Below, piece by piece: positions 12,611 to 24,981 of a DNA stretch of 64,000 bases (positions are counted from its first letter, which is position 1; each line of letters opens with the position of its first letter). A model generated the notes under the pieces. The model did no database searches, was not told where the DNA came from, and saw only the letters and a list, made by a program, of their open reading frames with translations. Origin of the DNA: Gnetum montanum (taxonomy: Eukaryota; Streptophyta; Gnetopsida; Gnetales; Gnetaceae). The translations under genes and the position numbers were made by a program. The stretch covers positions 354,738 to 418,737 of the forward strand of contig MNCI01000920.1 in the NCBI GenBank assembly GCA_015680685.1, given 5' to 3'.

Positions 12611-14312
12611 TGAAACACTACAAAATTTTGAGTCTCAGCATCTTGACTAAAAATTTGGCTAAGGGTTAAAATGGTGGCACTTTGTCCAAATTTTTTAAGT
12701 GTTGAGTATAGTCAACTCCAACTACTAGATTTGCAAATTTTTTTAAGTGTCAGAATGATGGCACTTTCTACAAATTTTTCTAAGTGTTGGGACCATACTC
12801 TCCACTATGGTAGAGCATAGTAAGCTTCAATGGTCAATTTTCTACAGTTTTGGCTAAGTGTTAGAATGATGAAACAAGCTATAGAAATTTTTCTAAGTGT
12901 TGTGCTACACTCTGACACTATAACTGTTACACTTTGGCATTGTAGCTACTATGCTTAACACTGTAGTTGTTACGCTTGGCATTGTAGCTACTACACTCTA
13001 GAGCATAGCAAGCATAACTGACATACAAATGGATAGTTTTGTAGAATTTTCTAAGTGTTGTGCTACACTCCCATTGTCCTTTCTATGCTCTAGATCATAG
13101 CCAATGTAGCCAACACCTTAGTGGCTAGCTTTTCCTAAGTGTCAAGCTAAAAGCAAGCAAGCTAGCTCACCATGGAAGAAGCATTTGCTATATTTTCTAA
13201 CTCCTACGGCTACCCCTCCTACTAAGCTCTAGAGCATAGCTAGCATAGTAAGAACAAAGATTGAAATTTTTTTTAGACTCTTCTAAGTGTCCATGCTATG
13301 CATTATTCCTGAGAAGCATCCCATATCCCATGCATAACATAGGACGAGCATAATAGCTAGAGCTAGAAAATTTTCAAACTTTTTCTAGTCACCTCTAAAG
13401 TTAAATTTTTTTTTGAATTTTTCTCATAGTCCCACCTACCACACTACCACGTGGTGCTTAATCTACATCTTGGACTAACCCTAGTCCTATAAATATCCCT
13501 ACACCCTAATGTTTAGGGGCTACCTTCCATTTTTCACTAGTTGGCAATTGGAACTTTCATTTGGCATTTTGGCATCTTGGCACTTAGCTCCATGGACAAA
13601 CGATACCCAGAGCACACCATACCAATAGAGAGGCATAACTACACTACATGGTACACAATAGCTCCATTGTAGCCCTACACCACATGATACACTGCAGCCC
13701 TGTTGTAGCCCTACAAAACACTGCATGGTACACTGTGGTGGCCAGCTCGGTAGGCATGGTTCATCATGGTGAGAAATAGAGTTCATGGTCCAACACCACT
13801 AAGATAGTGACTATGCTTCCACTACACCTATTGTACACTATGCACCTTCTGAGATCCTTTTGGAGTAAACTACACTCTCATTTGGTGTGGTATTCCATTT
13901 CTCTCTCCCATTTCTAGCATTTTCTTGCATCTTTCCACACTTTTTCACAAATCATAATGCTATATTACACTTGGGTAGTACTCTTTGTGCGTTGATACCC
14001 TCATTTTGGTCAAAACCCTTAGCTACGTTTGCCTCCATTTTGTGGCTATGATCTACACTTAGCACTACGAGACACCACTTTAAACCTTAGCACCATTTTT
14101 ATGTTGTTTCCATTTGCATTTCAGCTAACCACATCATCCCTTGGTTGCACCCACCACCTTGGTTGCAATTGGCAAAGTCCCTTTCAATTGACAAGACCAT
14201 TTAGGATTCTCCACCTCCATTTTCAACAAGGCCCTTACACAAAGGTGAAGTTAAGGGTATGTGTCCGTTGATCCCTTAGTGATTCCAACCACTGATGTTT
14301 TCTATTGTTACA
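12611..14312 (+). repeat. 5' LTR of N1
   Basis: It pairs with 20,117-21,804. A TATA box TATAAATA lies at 13,488-13,495, so U3 is about 880 bases. The U3 half holds repeated blocks of the type TTCTAAGTGTTGTGCTAC and GCTCTAGAGCATAG. The LTRs differ visibly: about 20 mismatches in the first 120 bases, including C-to-T and G-to-A changes. Confidence 0.93.
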
Positions 14313-14316
14313 ATGT

Positions 14317-14334
14317 TTACCACTAGAAGGAGGG
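14317..14334 (+). other. Primer-binding site of N1
   Basis: TTACCACTAGAAGGAGGG lies four bases after the LTR end. L has TGGCACTAGAAGGAGGGC and H TAGCACTAGAAGGAGGGC at the same place, so this is the tRNA primer site of the family with the TGG start decayed. The tRNA was not identified. Confidence 0.8.
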
Positions 14335-14775
14335 ATTACCATGTCCTTCTACATTTTCTAATTATTTTCCTATGTGCTCTCTCCACCATTGATTGGTGTA
14401 CATTGGACCCCATCGTCAGTTCCCCTAGAACCCCATTTGACAAAAGCCAAAATGTATCTTTTGCACTTAATCAAAATTTTGTTTGCTTGGGAGAGTGTAG
14501 CTAGCTCTCAACATAGAGAGTAGAGTCAGCTCTAGCATAGTAAGCATAGCACCAAAGTTAGTAGCTTTCACAGTTAGCATTTTTTTTTACATTTTCATAC
14601 TTAGCATTTTTTCTATATTTTCATACTTAGCCAAATTTTCATAGTTTCATACTTAAACAATTTTCTATAGTTTTACACTTAGTTAATTTTTTGTAGTTTT
14701 CATACTTAGCCATTTTGTTTGCTACTGATAGACTTAGTCATTTTTTTGCAAACAACAACTCTCACAACCTAATCT

Positions 14776-17450
14776 ATGAACATGAATCTAGATCAAACTT
14801 CCATGTCAGTGTCTAACACATTTGACACCATGATCCATCCAAAGAATGTAATGCTAAGCCATGAACAATACAATTTTGTTTGTGTCAAAATCCAAGCAAG
14901 ATTACCAGTGGATCACCTTGACTTAGAAGAAAAACAAGATTACAAATGAGTCCATTAGGGCAGATGGGAGTACAACCCCTCCTTATTCAACATAATCCCA
15001 CTCATGGAATCCTACCACTAGCTATTGTCCCAATGCATCCATGTAAACAAGCATGATGTAGAAACAACCTACAAGGAAGCCTCATAGGAGGAAGAAGATG
15101 AGTTTGAGGCCTACTCTGAATGTGAGAGCCCCCTCTACACCATCCTCCAACAACCACTTCCTAGTATGGTCCCTCCTTGGTTCAGCCCATGCATCCTCTC
15201 TGAGATGGTGACCATGCTAATTTGGCCTTCCTTGCAATTGATCACTACAGTTGTCCAACCCTATGCTCATGCAGGGGCCACCTCTTAGCCCTAGATGATT
15301 CAAGGATCCTATGTCCTGCTTGTATCATCGATGACCATGGTGTCCATCCAACCCACTCATGTGTGGTATGCCTTGGTCACCACACCCATCCATCGGCTAA
15401 CACATCAACTAAACCTATCTTCTATGACATTAAACTGGCAATGACCATCCACTACAATATTAAATTGGCAACAACTGTATGCTACGATGTTAAACTAGCA
15501 ACGACCATCTTCTACAATGTTAAACTAGCAAACTCTACAACCAATAATCTAATCCTATGCTATGCAATGAACACAAGGCCATCCAATGCAACTAGTTGGG
15601 ACATTCCCAAGCTTGGATTAGCCATTCTAGCTAATCCAAATTTTGATGGGGGAGATCAACCAACTCAAAGTTACCTCCTCTAAAACCATCAAGGTGATCG
15701 ACTTCTACCAGGATGATCCCATAATTCCTACGATCCCATCCCTGACTTTCCTAACTAGGGTCTAGCTGCCTCAACTCACTAAGTACAATGGTAAAGGAGA
15801 CTCCAATGCACACTTGGTCACATTTTGATCCAAGTGCCTACTCTATCAAACCTAGCCACATGTCATCATACACATGTTCCCCATGTCACTCACTAGCAAG
15901 GCCTTAGACTAGTATCATGCACTACCCAAGGCCTCAATCTCTTCTTTGGAGGATCTCATAAGCTAATTTGTGACATGCTTCAGGTACAACCTGAAGCCTA
16001 AAGCAATCCTCAACCAACTCATGCAAGTCAAGTAGGGGCCTCTAGAGCCTATGCCAAAATTCCTCCAATGCTAGAATGCCACATTGAGCAAAATGTGTGA
16101 ACCCTTAGTGGAGATGCACCTACTAGCCATCTTCAAGGGTGTAGTGAATGGCTTCATTAAGTCAAAACTATATTACTTGGCCCCAGAGTCCCTTAGCCAA
16201 GGCTTTTCCCAAATGAAGGGCATAGAGAAGGTAGCACAAGCTAGTAATGATCCAACCTACATGGACTACAGGAACCAACATGCAGGCAAGAAAAATGCAA
16301 CAGTGGTAATAGTGGCCACAGGTACAAAAGCAACCAACTCGGGCCTGATGGCCAAGTAGCCCAAAGCCCTACCTCACAAAGCTACCAACTTTGGCACCAA
16401 CTAGGCTACATCGACAAGGGTCATCCCAAGGCCCAACTTTGAGCACAAGGATCACTCAAAGTATACACCGCTAACGATGGAACCCTCTAAATTTCTAAGG
16501 CAACTCTTGAAAGCTAGGTGAATCAAATACAAACATGTATCGAAGATTTTCCATCAAAAACATGATAGGTACTGCAAACTACTGAGGAACCCTACCTCAG
16601 TAGTATCAAACAAGCCCCTAGTCCTACAACACTTCAAGCTGGACCAATACTGTCATTGTCACTAAATGTCTGGTTACAGTAAGGACAACTATCATGCTTT
16701 CTAGGATGATCTATAAGAATGATAGAATAGGGCCAACTAGTGCTCAATGTAGTGAGCCAATCCAGTACAGATGATGCCCCCTATGTTATAAACTCCATCC
16801 GTGTAGGTGGCAAGTCTAAACCTTTTGTGATTTGTATCTCTTCCAACAAGGCAAGGATCCCCTTGGCCTCCACAAGTAAGAGGCCCACCTTTGTTATCAA
16901 AGTGATACGTCAAGCACCCACAACACCCTTGGTGATCAAGTTCCCACAACAATTATCTACTAAGACATTAAACTGGGAACCAAACCAACTATCCACTAAG
17001 ACGTTAAAATGGCATGACGTAACAACAACAACCACTAAGCAACCTTTCTTCATCAAGGTGTCACAATAATTTGGCCTTGAAATAACTCTTAAACCATCAT
17101 TTATCATAAGGATTCCACATTGTGATGGCCCCTCACCTACCTAAAGCCTAATAGTGGGCAACATCTCAGCCTCTCCTCCTTTGAGGGCTGACCCCACTAA
17201 CAACCCAAGTAGGCCAACCAAATGGCAATGTAAGAGGATGAACAAGAATCTTGCAACTCCCATGGTAAAAGAAAAGGCCATAACTAGCATGCAGTGATTG
17301 AACACTAGGACCCCTACCCCCAAGCAAGTCAAGCAACCCAAGCCCAAGTCCCCTCTATAAGAGATCTGTCTTTCAAGCCGCATGGAGGAAGTCAAGGCCA
17401 ACACAAATGCCCAATGACAAGGACTTTGTAGCTACATTAACCTAGGTGAA
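14776..17450 (+). pseudogene. Gag region of N1
   Basis: This is the structural Gag protein of the element. The best block is VIDFYQDDPIIPTIPSL at about 15,694-15,745, which aligns with VMDFYHDDPINPTVPILSL in L. It is followed by TKYNGKGDSNAHLVTF, a retrotrans_gag-like stretch (ALD.YHALP, RYNLKPKAILNQL), and HLLAIFKGVVNGFIKSKLYYLAP at about 16,111-16,180, nearly identical to L. The N-terminal part (15,222-15,683) is open and contains four 30-base repeats. After 16,360 the frame is broken many times. The segment 17,120-17,405 is a linker whose antisense matches H at 21,826-22,130. No intact zinc knuckle was found. Confidence 0.82.
15418..15540 (+). repeat. Four 30-base tandem repeats in the N1 gag leader
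   Basis: Units of 30 bases with the core TACAATGTTAAACTAGCAA, about four copies. In the open frame each encodes ten residues of the type YNVKLATTIF. The same core appears near 16,960-17,015, at 18,785-18,930 and, reverse-complemented, in L at 30,860-31,110. Confidence 0.8.
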
Positions 17451-17483
17451 ACAGATGCTCAAGAAAAAGAACACAACACTGAG

Positions 17484-18180
17484 CTTATACAAATTTATCA
17501 TGATCTCATTTGATCACCACCAAGCATTAGCCTAGATGTTGGCCTTCATTCCTATTACGAAGGACATCCTTATAGATGAGAACACCATCCATGTAATAAT
17601 GTTGTCCCCTACATAATAGGAATTAGATGTAACATCCCTAGTGTTCCATGACGATGTAGTCAAGGTCAACCCTAAGTGAGGGGAGGTCACTACAACTCCA
17701 CTATCCATTAGCATAGTGTTGGATAGTGCAAAATTCAAAAAGTGCATGTTGATGATGGTGCAACAACAAACTTAGTCTTGTACTTTGTCATTGACAAGAT
17801 AAGCCTGGCAAATGAAATTAGGCCAACCAAAACTACAGATCTAACATCCTTCAATAGATCATGCATCACTATCAAGGGTACAATCAACTTAGCTTTGTGG
17901 TAGGAGAGAAATTCCGTACTCACATAGATTTCATTATCATAGAGGAGATGTCAAGCTTCCACCTGATCCTAGGCAAGCCTTAGCTAGTCCAACTATGGGT
18001 TATCTCCTCTCCCATCCATCAAGAAATCCACCTTCTATATGAAGGTGATCAAGTTATCATCCATGGTGATAATGTCCCCCCCTCTAGCTATCCACAACAT
18101 AAACATGGAGCAAGTGTTGGAGGTGGAATTAGCGGTACACCTACGGAAACCAATGCAACACCTAAGGCTAACACACTCGA
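17484..18180 (+). pseudogene. Retropepsin-like protease region of N1
   Basis: The segment carries the same blocks as the proteases of H and L: MISFDHHQALA (about 17,500), ILIDENTIHVIML (about 17,570), VHVDDGATTNLVLYFVID at about 17,742-17,795 with the Asp-Asp-Gly active site, and NRSCITIKGTI (about 17,852). Frameshifts follow, and the RPWLA-like end block is recognisable only in pieces near 17,975. It would process Gag in the virus-like particle. It is not functional as it stands, given stops within the first 60 codons. Confidence 0.8.
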
Positions 18181-20099
18181 ATGAGTAGTTGAAGCCAATA
18201 GCCTCATAGAGAGTCCTAAGTCTTGTATGCCCTCTAATCTATGCCTAGTTAGAAAGCAAATACATGACCAAGACTTTTTCTTGTCCAAAGACACACTAAG
18301 CACCTACTTACCCCTTGCTTCCACTGGCCATGCATTTTTGGTTTTTGCTTGCATTGCATTTGTTCATGCATTTACATTTTACCTTCTTGCCTAGTTACAC
18401 ATTACTTCACTTTGTTTATGCATTCATTGACTTAGCTTATGCATTACATTTAAAAAAACATAAAAAACACATAAAAATACAAAAACACATGGCCCAAAAA
18501 GCCCTTAAACTAGAAATGGCCCGAAATATCCTTAAAATATTGTTGTGGTCTAAAATGGCCTTAAACTATAATTACAACCTGGGATGGCCTAAAACTATCA
18601 CTCTTTGCATTTCTTTTCTTTCATTCATGCATTTTAACTCTATTTATGATAGGTCCCACTTGATGTTGTTTTTCTAGTTAATTTTTGTAGGATCTTGTAG
18701 TAACACAACATGACTACACATGCAACATCACATCTCACACAAGCAAGGTAAGCACTCATTCTCCATGACCCATAAAATTGGCATAGATAGTCTACTATGA
18801 CTATAAATTGGCACAAATCATCCTTGGGTCAAGACATTAAATTGGTACAATAGCTCATCTGCTATGACATTGAACTGACACAGAACAATCTACTAGGACT
18901 ATAAGCTAGCACTCCACAGACTACTAGGATCTTAAACTAGGTTTGTGCACTTACAACATCATTTCCTCCCACCATTTTGCTAATCTTTTGGAGCACCTGC
19001 CATCAGTACAGCCTTTGGGGCATTTGTAGCATCATCACCCTAGCACTTTCACTAGCTTCTTGAGCACTTGCAACTAGCACAGTATTCAAGGCATTTGTAG
19101 CATCTTTGCATCTAGTCCTTGTAGCATCTTCACATATAGCATTTGCATTTGCATTTTACATTTTGTGATTTTCTTGTCCTCTCAGAGTTGTGTTTTCAAG
19201 ATGAAGCCCTGGAGACAGTCATACAAAGATGCATCTCATCGTAGTAGCAAGTCACCACATCGCTCTAATGTGCATGATTGGACTAGTGAAGCCACTTAAG
19301 AGTGCACATATGCCTCATCTTATTATAGCTTATGCACATCCACTCCTTCATCCCAATAGCCTCTCATCCCCTACATACTCATGGTTGCACATCCCTCTAA
19401 TGCATACACACTATGATGCATATGGCATTCTCCTCACATCAACCATAGAAGCCATGGTAGACGTAATATAACTCATCTTGTGGGAAGCTTCTATTGGTTG
19501 ATCAAGGCCCAAGAAGATGTAACACAACTCATCCTAAGGAGAAAATACCTATCCTATAGATGCGATGTAGTTGCATAAAAAAAAAGCCCATCTACTTAAT
19601 GAACCACACCTTGCAGCTAACAATTAGTAATAAGCCAAACCCAAAAAGGGTTCGCCTTATAGCAAAGAAAAGAAAGAAAAGGCAAAAAATGAAAAAAACA
19701 AAAAAAATATAAAATTGGAAAAAGCACATCCCTAAGCAAATTGACAATGTTGCAACTTTGTAACCAACCTAGCCTTGGATCAACTTTGACTCTCTCATGA
19801 GCACTTCAATGAGAGGCCAATGTTTCAAGGGAAAGCCACTTCATGCCATGGTCATCATCAGCCATGCTAACTTTGCATTTTGCATTAGGATATACTATTT
19901 GCATTTTATTTCCTATGCTTGTATTTCACCTCCCTAGCACATTTCCTACACACCTTGCCCCAGCATAGCCTTATCCACAACACTCTTGAACATGGTGGAA
20001 TGACACCTAATCTAGTATGGATGAGTGATGTTGGTGTCACATCTACTATGATTTTTTGCAATTTTTTGTTGACATCTCTTGGGCCACTCCTCTAGACGT
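18181..20099 (+). other. Non-coding 3' part of N1 with two repeat arrays
   Basis: No RT or integrase follows protease. At 18,480-18,610 there are copies of AAATGGCCTTAAACTA (antisense form of the H array). At about 18,785-18,930 there are copies of a unit around CTATGACATTAAATTGGCACA. Near 19,445-19,560 sequence around GTAACACAACTCATC matches L at about 30,005-30,100 on the other strand. The stretch at 19,660-19,710 is A-rich. Confidence 0.7.
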
Positions 20100-20116
20100 T
20101 AACAAAGAGGGGCCAT
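20100..20116 (+). other. Polypurine tract of N1
   Basis: AACAAAGAGGGGCCAT lies directly before the 3' LTR. L has the same 16 bases on the minus strand at its 3' LTR. The identity in otherwise decayed elements supports the boundary. Confidence 0.9.
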
Positions 20117-21804
20117 TGAAATACCACAAAATTTTGGGTCTTGGTGTCTTAACTGCAAATTTGGCTAAGTGTCAAAATGATGGCACATTGCCAAAAGTTT
20201 TCTAAATGTTGAGTGTAGTCAACTCCAACTACCAGATTTGAAATTTTTTTTAAGTGTCAGAATGATGGCACTTTCTACAAATTTTTCTAAGTGCTTGGAC
20301 CACGCTCTCCATTGTAGTAGAGCGTAGTCAACTTCAACAACCAATTTTCTACAATTTTGACTACATGTTAGAATGATGAAACAAGCTACAAAAAGTTTTC
20401 TAAGTGTTGTGCTATGCTCTAGCATTATAGCTATTACGCTTTGGCACTGTAGCTGCTACACTTGGCACTGTAGCCACTATGCTCTAGAGTGTAGCAAGCA
20501 TAGCTAACATACAAGTGGCTAGTTTTGCAGAATTTTCTAAGTGTTGTGCTATGGTCCCATTTTCCCTGCTATGCTCTAGAGTGTAGCCAATGTAGCCAAT
20601 ACCTCAGTGGCCAGTTTTGCCTAAGTGTTAAGCAAAAATCTATCAATCTAGCTCAACATGGATGAGGCATTTGGTAGATTTTCTAAGTCCTGAGACTACC
20701 CCTCTTGCTATGCTCCACATCGTAGCAAGCATAGCAAGAACAAAGACTACAATTTTTACTAGATTCTTCTAAATGTCCATGTTATTCCCTATTCCTAGTC
20801 AATGTCCTGTATCTTTTGTGTAACATGGGATGAGCATAGCAGATAGATTTAGAAAATTTTTAACTTTTTCTAGTCACCTATGGACTTAGAAAATTTTCTA
20901 AATTTTTCTCATAGTCTCACCTACTACATCACCACATGGTGCCTGATTCTCATTTTGGGCTAACCCTATCCCTATAAATACCCCTATACCTCAATGTTTT
21001 AGGGGTTGACTTCCAATTTTCATGAATTGGCAGTTGACACTTTCATTTGGTATTTGGCATTTTGGCACTTGGTTCCATGGGTCAAAAAGACCTAGAGCAC
21101 ACCACACCAACAAAGAGGCCTAGCTACACTACATGGTACACCATGGCCCCATTATAGGCCTACACTACATTGTACACCAAAACCCTATTGTAGCCCTATA
21201 GAACACTACACAGTACATTGCAATGACCAACCTAATAGGCACAGTTCATCATGGTGAATGCCAAACTTCATTACCCAACACCATAGAGACTGTGACTACA
21301 CTTCCACTACACTTCTTGTACATTGTGTATCTTCTGAGATCCTTTTGGAGTTAACTATGCTCCCATTTGGGGTGGTGTTTCACTTCTCTCTCCCATTTCT
21401 AGCATTTTCTTACAGTTTTATTGCATCTTTCTACACTTTTTCATGCATTGTCATGTTGTATTATGGTTGGGTAGTAGTCTCTGCAAGTTGACACCCTCAT
21501 TTTGGTTGAAATCCTTAGCTACGATTGCTCACATTCCATGGCTACACTCTACACTTAGCATCACAAAAAATTGACCCTTAGCACCATTTTCATGTTATTT
21601 GCATTTGCATTTCAGCTAACCATGGCACCCCCTAGTTGCACCCACCACCCCAATTACAATCAACAAAGTTCCTATTTGATTGATGAGACCATTTAGAGCA
21701 CTCCACCTCCATTTCCAACAAGGCCCTCACATGGAGGTGAGGTTAAGGTTGTGCATCTTTTGATCCCTTTGTGACTCTAGCCACCAATGTTTTTAGTCAT
21801 TACA
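20117..21804 (+). repeat. 3' LTR of N1
   Basis: It pairs with 12,611-14,312. The TATA box TATAAATA is at 20,973-20,980. It ends TTACA at 21,804 and is followed by the duplication CTCTT. Confidence 0.93.
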
Positions 21805-21809
21805 CTCTT

Positions 21810-24310
21810 CCATATACCCTAAAAGATGAATTTCATGGCAAGGAAACTTGGGCTTTGTTGGCTTGCCTACTCAAGGATCCTAGTTCTTGGTTGTGTGTTA
21901 CTGGTGGTGGTCTCCTTAGTTGTTTTGGCCATGGGGATTTTAGATAGAGGGACTGGCTTTGGAGGGCTAAGATTTCTTTACTCTTGGTGTTGCCTAATCA
22001 TCTTGTATGCAAGACACTCATTGAGTCTCCTAGGTTACCACCTAGAGGGTATATTAATTTTTCCAATAGGATTAGCCTTTGGACAAGAAGGGACTAATGC
22101 ATTGCCCACTACTAGACTCTAGGTAGGTAAGGAGTCAACATGTTATGACACCTTAATGGAAAAGGGTGGCTAAACTATTTTTGTTGCAACATGCTATGGA
22201 ACCCTAACCATGAAGGGAGTTGTAGGTACTTAAGGTAGCACTTTGAAAATGAAAGGGGGCTTTGAACCCATGAGGGCTAAGGGGGTCCTTGGGCTACCAA
22301 AGGCTACATGGACCAAAAATGGCCACTAGACTAGTTCTAGGTTATCATCGACACTGATATCATTTATGATGTAACCTATATCATCTATATTTAAAGGGTC
22401 CTTATACACCCTCCTAGATTGGTTCTAATGTCTAACTAGGTTAGTAGCATCAAGTACCAATTCACCTCTATCAATCATTCTTTAGAGGTCATCTTGTAGA
22501 ACTATATAAAAATCAATGTTGTGACTAGGCAACTAGTGGTAGTGGCAAAATCAATCTAGCCTAAAGTGTTTTAGGACCAGGGGCTCATTCGGTGCTACCG
22601 ATGCAGGATTTATTAGGAGCTCATAATATCTATTGTATCCTTTGTGAACATCTTTGAACATCTACTTGTACTAGATATATCTAGCCATTAGTATTTGGTC
22701 CAATAGTTCCAAAGGTTTTAATGGTAGCAGAGTATGCTTGGAGCGATCCTTGCACTCAAAGTTAGGCCTTGGAGTAGCTTGCGTTATGGCCATCGATGAT
22801 GTGGGCTATTTGGTTGTTGTAGTGCTATGGCTGGTAGTTTTGCTATTCGTTGAGGCCTTAGGTGGCCTAATCATTGGCCTTAGGTTGGTTCTTTTGGCCT
22901 CTTTTGCCATAGTTACCATGGTTGCAGTTTGCTTCCCCTTATCCTTGATTTTATTGGCATGTAGGTTTTTGTAGGCCATGTAGGCTAGGTCCTTACTAAC
23001 TTTTGCTACATCTTGTATGCTCTTAATCTAGGCAAAGGATTGGCTTAAAGGCTATAGGACTAAGTAGTACAGTTTTGACTTGATGAAGTCATTGACTACA
23101 CTCTTGAAGATGGCCAAGAGGTGTGTCTTGGCTATTGCCTCTTGAATTTCATTCAATGAGGCACTCCAACATTAGATAAATTTATACATGGGCTTTAGAT
23201 AGCCCTACTTGATTTGTGTCAGTTGGTCTAGGGTAGTTTCAAGCTTCAAGTTGTACTTGAAGCACATCATAAATTGGCTCAGAAGATCCTCCAAAGGGGA
23301 GATAGAGCCCCTAGGTAATGTGTGATACTAGTCTAGAGCCTTTCTAGTGAGTGACATGGTAAAAATGCATATGATGGAGTGTGGCAATGCTTGTAGTAGT
23401 AGGCACTCAAACCTGAACATCACTAGGTGTGCTTTGGGATCCCCTTCACTATTGCACTTGTTGAATTAGGGTAGCAGGATCCTAGTTGGTAGTGTCAATG
23501 GTAGGATAATGGTAGAAGTTCACTACTTTAACTATTTTAGAGGAGGTGGCCTTAAGTTGCTTCACCTCTTCTATCAATATTTGGATTAGTTTAAATGGCT
23601 AATCTATTTTTTGGGATGTTGTAATGAGCTACATTGGTTGTGCTAGCTGTTGTGTTGGTTGTGTGGTCCATGACCTAATTATAGGTTATTGGACTACACA
23701 AGGTGCTTGCTATGTTGACTATGCTATGGGCCTAGTGACTAGGGCAAGCCACACATGCATGGGTTGGACCACTTTAGAGGGTATCAATGAAATAGGTAGG
23801 ATGTAAGGTTCTTGAGTTGTTTGGGGTTGGTAGATATGCATTGTGTAAAAGTAAGGCTAAGTAAGCATGATTGCTATTGGTAGAGATGATTGGGTAGGTT
23901 GTGACAATGCCACAAAGGGCAAGTTAACATGAGGTACTACATCATGTGACATATGCTATGCCTAATGTGTTGCTACCATGGGCATTGACCTAGAAAGTGA
24001 TGTTGGAGCTATGACCATCTTAAGAAAGATAGGTAAATAGGACTATGAAAGGGCCAGACCAAGGGTTGTCTAGTAGAAGATGGTGTGGAAGGAGTCTTGA
24101 TGCTTGAAATGAGCTTCAAACTCATCCTCCTCTTCTTACAAGGGCTTCTTGTAGTCTATTTCCACTTCACAGTCACTTGTTTGAATGAGCTAGGCTAGTA
24201 TCCAATGGTAGGGTTTGGTGAGCAAGATGAAGTCAATGGAGGAGGGGATATACTCTAGTCCATTTTGGTGGATAAGCTCAAAACCTTACTTTGCTTCCAT
24301 GTCAAAGTAG
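21810..24310 (-). pseudogene. Gag region of H
   Basis: This is the gag of the host element, continuing from the protease at 12,605 once N1 is removed. The minus strand at 23,370-23,020 matches L gag at 43,890-43,560 (ALD.Y region, FKYNLKLE-like stretch, the HLLAIFKSVVNDFIKSKLYYL-type block). The linker 22,130-21,826 matches the antisense of N1 17,120-17,405. Near 22,500-22,560 lies the degenerate zinc-finger-like region also seen in L. Many stops. Two hydrophobic plus-strand frames here (21,826-22,122; 22,738-22,974) are shadows. Confidence 0.78.
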
Positions 24311-24957
24311 TCTACAAATAGGCCTACTTTGATCTTTGCACAAATGAAGTTATATTATTCATCATTTAGCATGGTATACTTTGGGTCTTGGCCACATAGC
24401 CTAAGGGATTACCTTGGCTCTATTGTAGTAGGATTGGTAGGGTGGTTAATCCTAGTCTCTTTTTAGGTGGGCAAGATAGCTAGTGTGCTCAGGATTGATG
24501 TTCAAGGTTAGTCAGAACTCATGTGCTTGGATTAATTTATAAGAAGGGATTGCAGAGGTTGCTAGCTATGGAAAATAGCTAACTTTGCTAACTATAAAAT
24601 GGTTAACTTTGGTGGTTGCAAAAAAATGGCTAACTCTGGAGACTATAGAAAAATGGCTAACTCTAGAGACTATACTCTCTACATTGAGATCTAACTATGC
24701 ACTCTACTAAGCACTTATAATTTGGCTAACTATGGGAATGTGTGTTGCTATGTGGGGTTCTGAAGAAACCCACTATGGGATCTAATCTACACCAACCAAT
24801 TAGTAGATGACGCCTACACCAGCCTAAGATCTAGCTAATGCTACACATGTAGCAAGTCCATAGTGGTGTCACAGTCTATGCTAGCCCAAAACTAGCAATG
24901 GTGATGTAAAAGTACACAAGACAATTGCAATGGAGACTAAAGAGGAAAATGGTGAAG
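24311..24957 (-). other. Leader of H between 5' LTR and gag
   Basis: Non-coding sequence with repeated short phrases such as TGGCTAACTTTG / TGGCTAACTCTG at 24,560-24,660. Nothing else is recognised. Confidence 0.5.
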
Positions 24958-24975
24958 GCCCTCCTTCTAGTGCTA
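24958..24975 (-). other. Primer-binding site of H
   Basis: On the minus strand TAGCACTAGAAGGAGGGC lies six bases inside the 5' LTR end. It is the same site as in L with TGG changed to TAG. Confidence 0.8.
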
Positions 24976-24981
24976 GAAAAT

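Larger units (their letters stand above)
12611..21804 (+). mobile_element. Element N1: non-autonomous Tat-like gag-protease retrotransposon
   Basis: A complete 9,194-base element on the plus strand inside H. LTRs are 12,611-14,312 and 20,117-21,804, starting TGAAA(C/T)AC and ending TTACA; the duplication CTCTT flanks it. A primer site follows the 5' LTR and a polypurine tract precedes the 3' LTR. Only gag (about 14.8-17.45 kb) and protease (about 17.5-18.1 kb) are encoded, and the remaining 2 kb is non-coding repeat sequence. The size, LTRs and gag-only coding resemble the TR-GAG class of plant non-autonomous elements, here with a protease. Head-to-tail comparison shows it is a relative of its host H in reverse orientation. 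Confidence 0.93.

Noticed and set aside
21826-22122. Hydrophobic plus-strand open frame that looks like a membrane protein
   Set aside because: It is antisense to the gag linker of H, and the same DNA in N1 (17,120-17,405) has its coding homology on the other strand. The frame 22,738-22,974 is rejected for the same reason.
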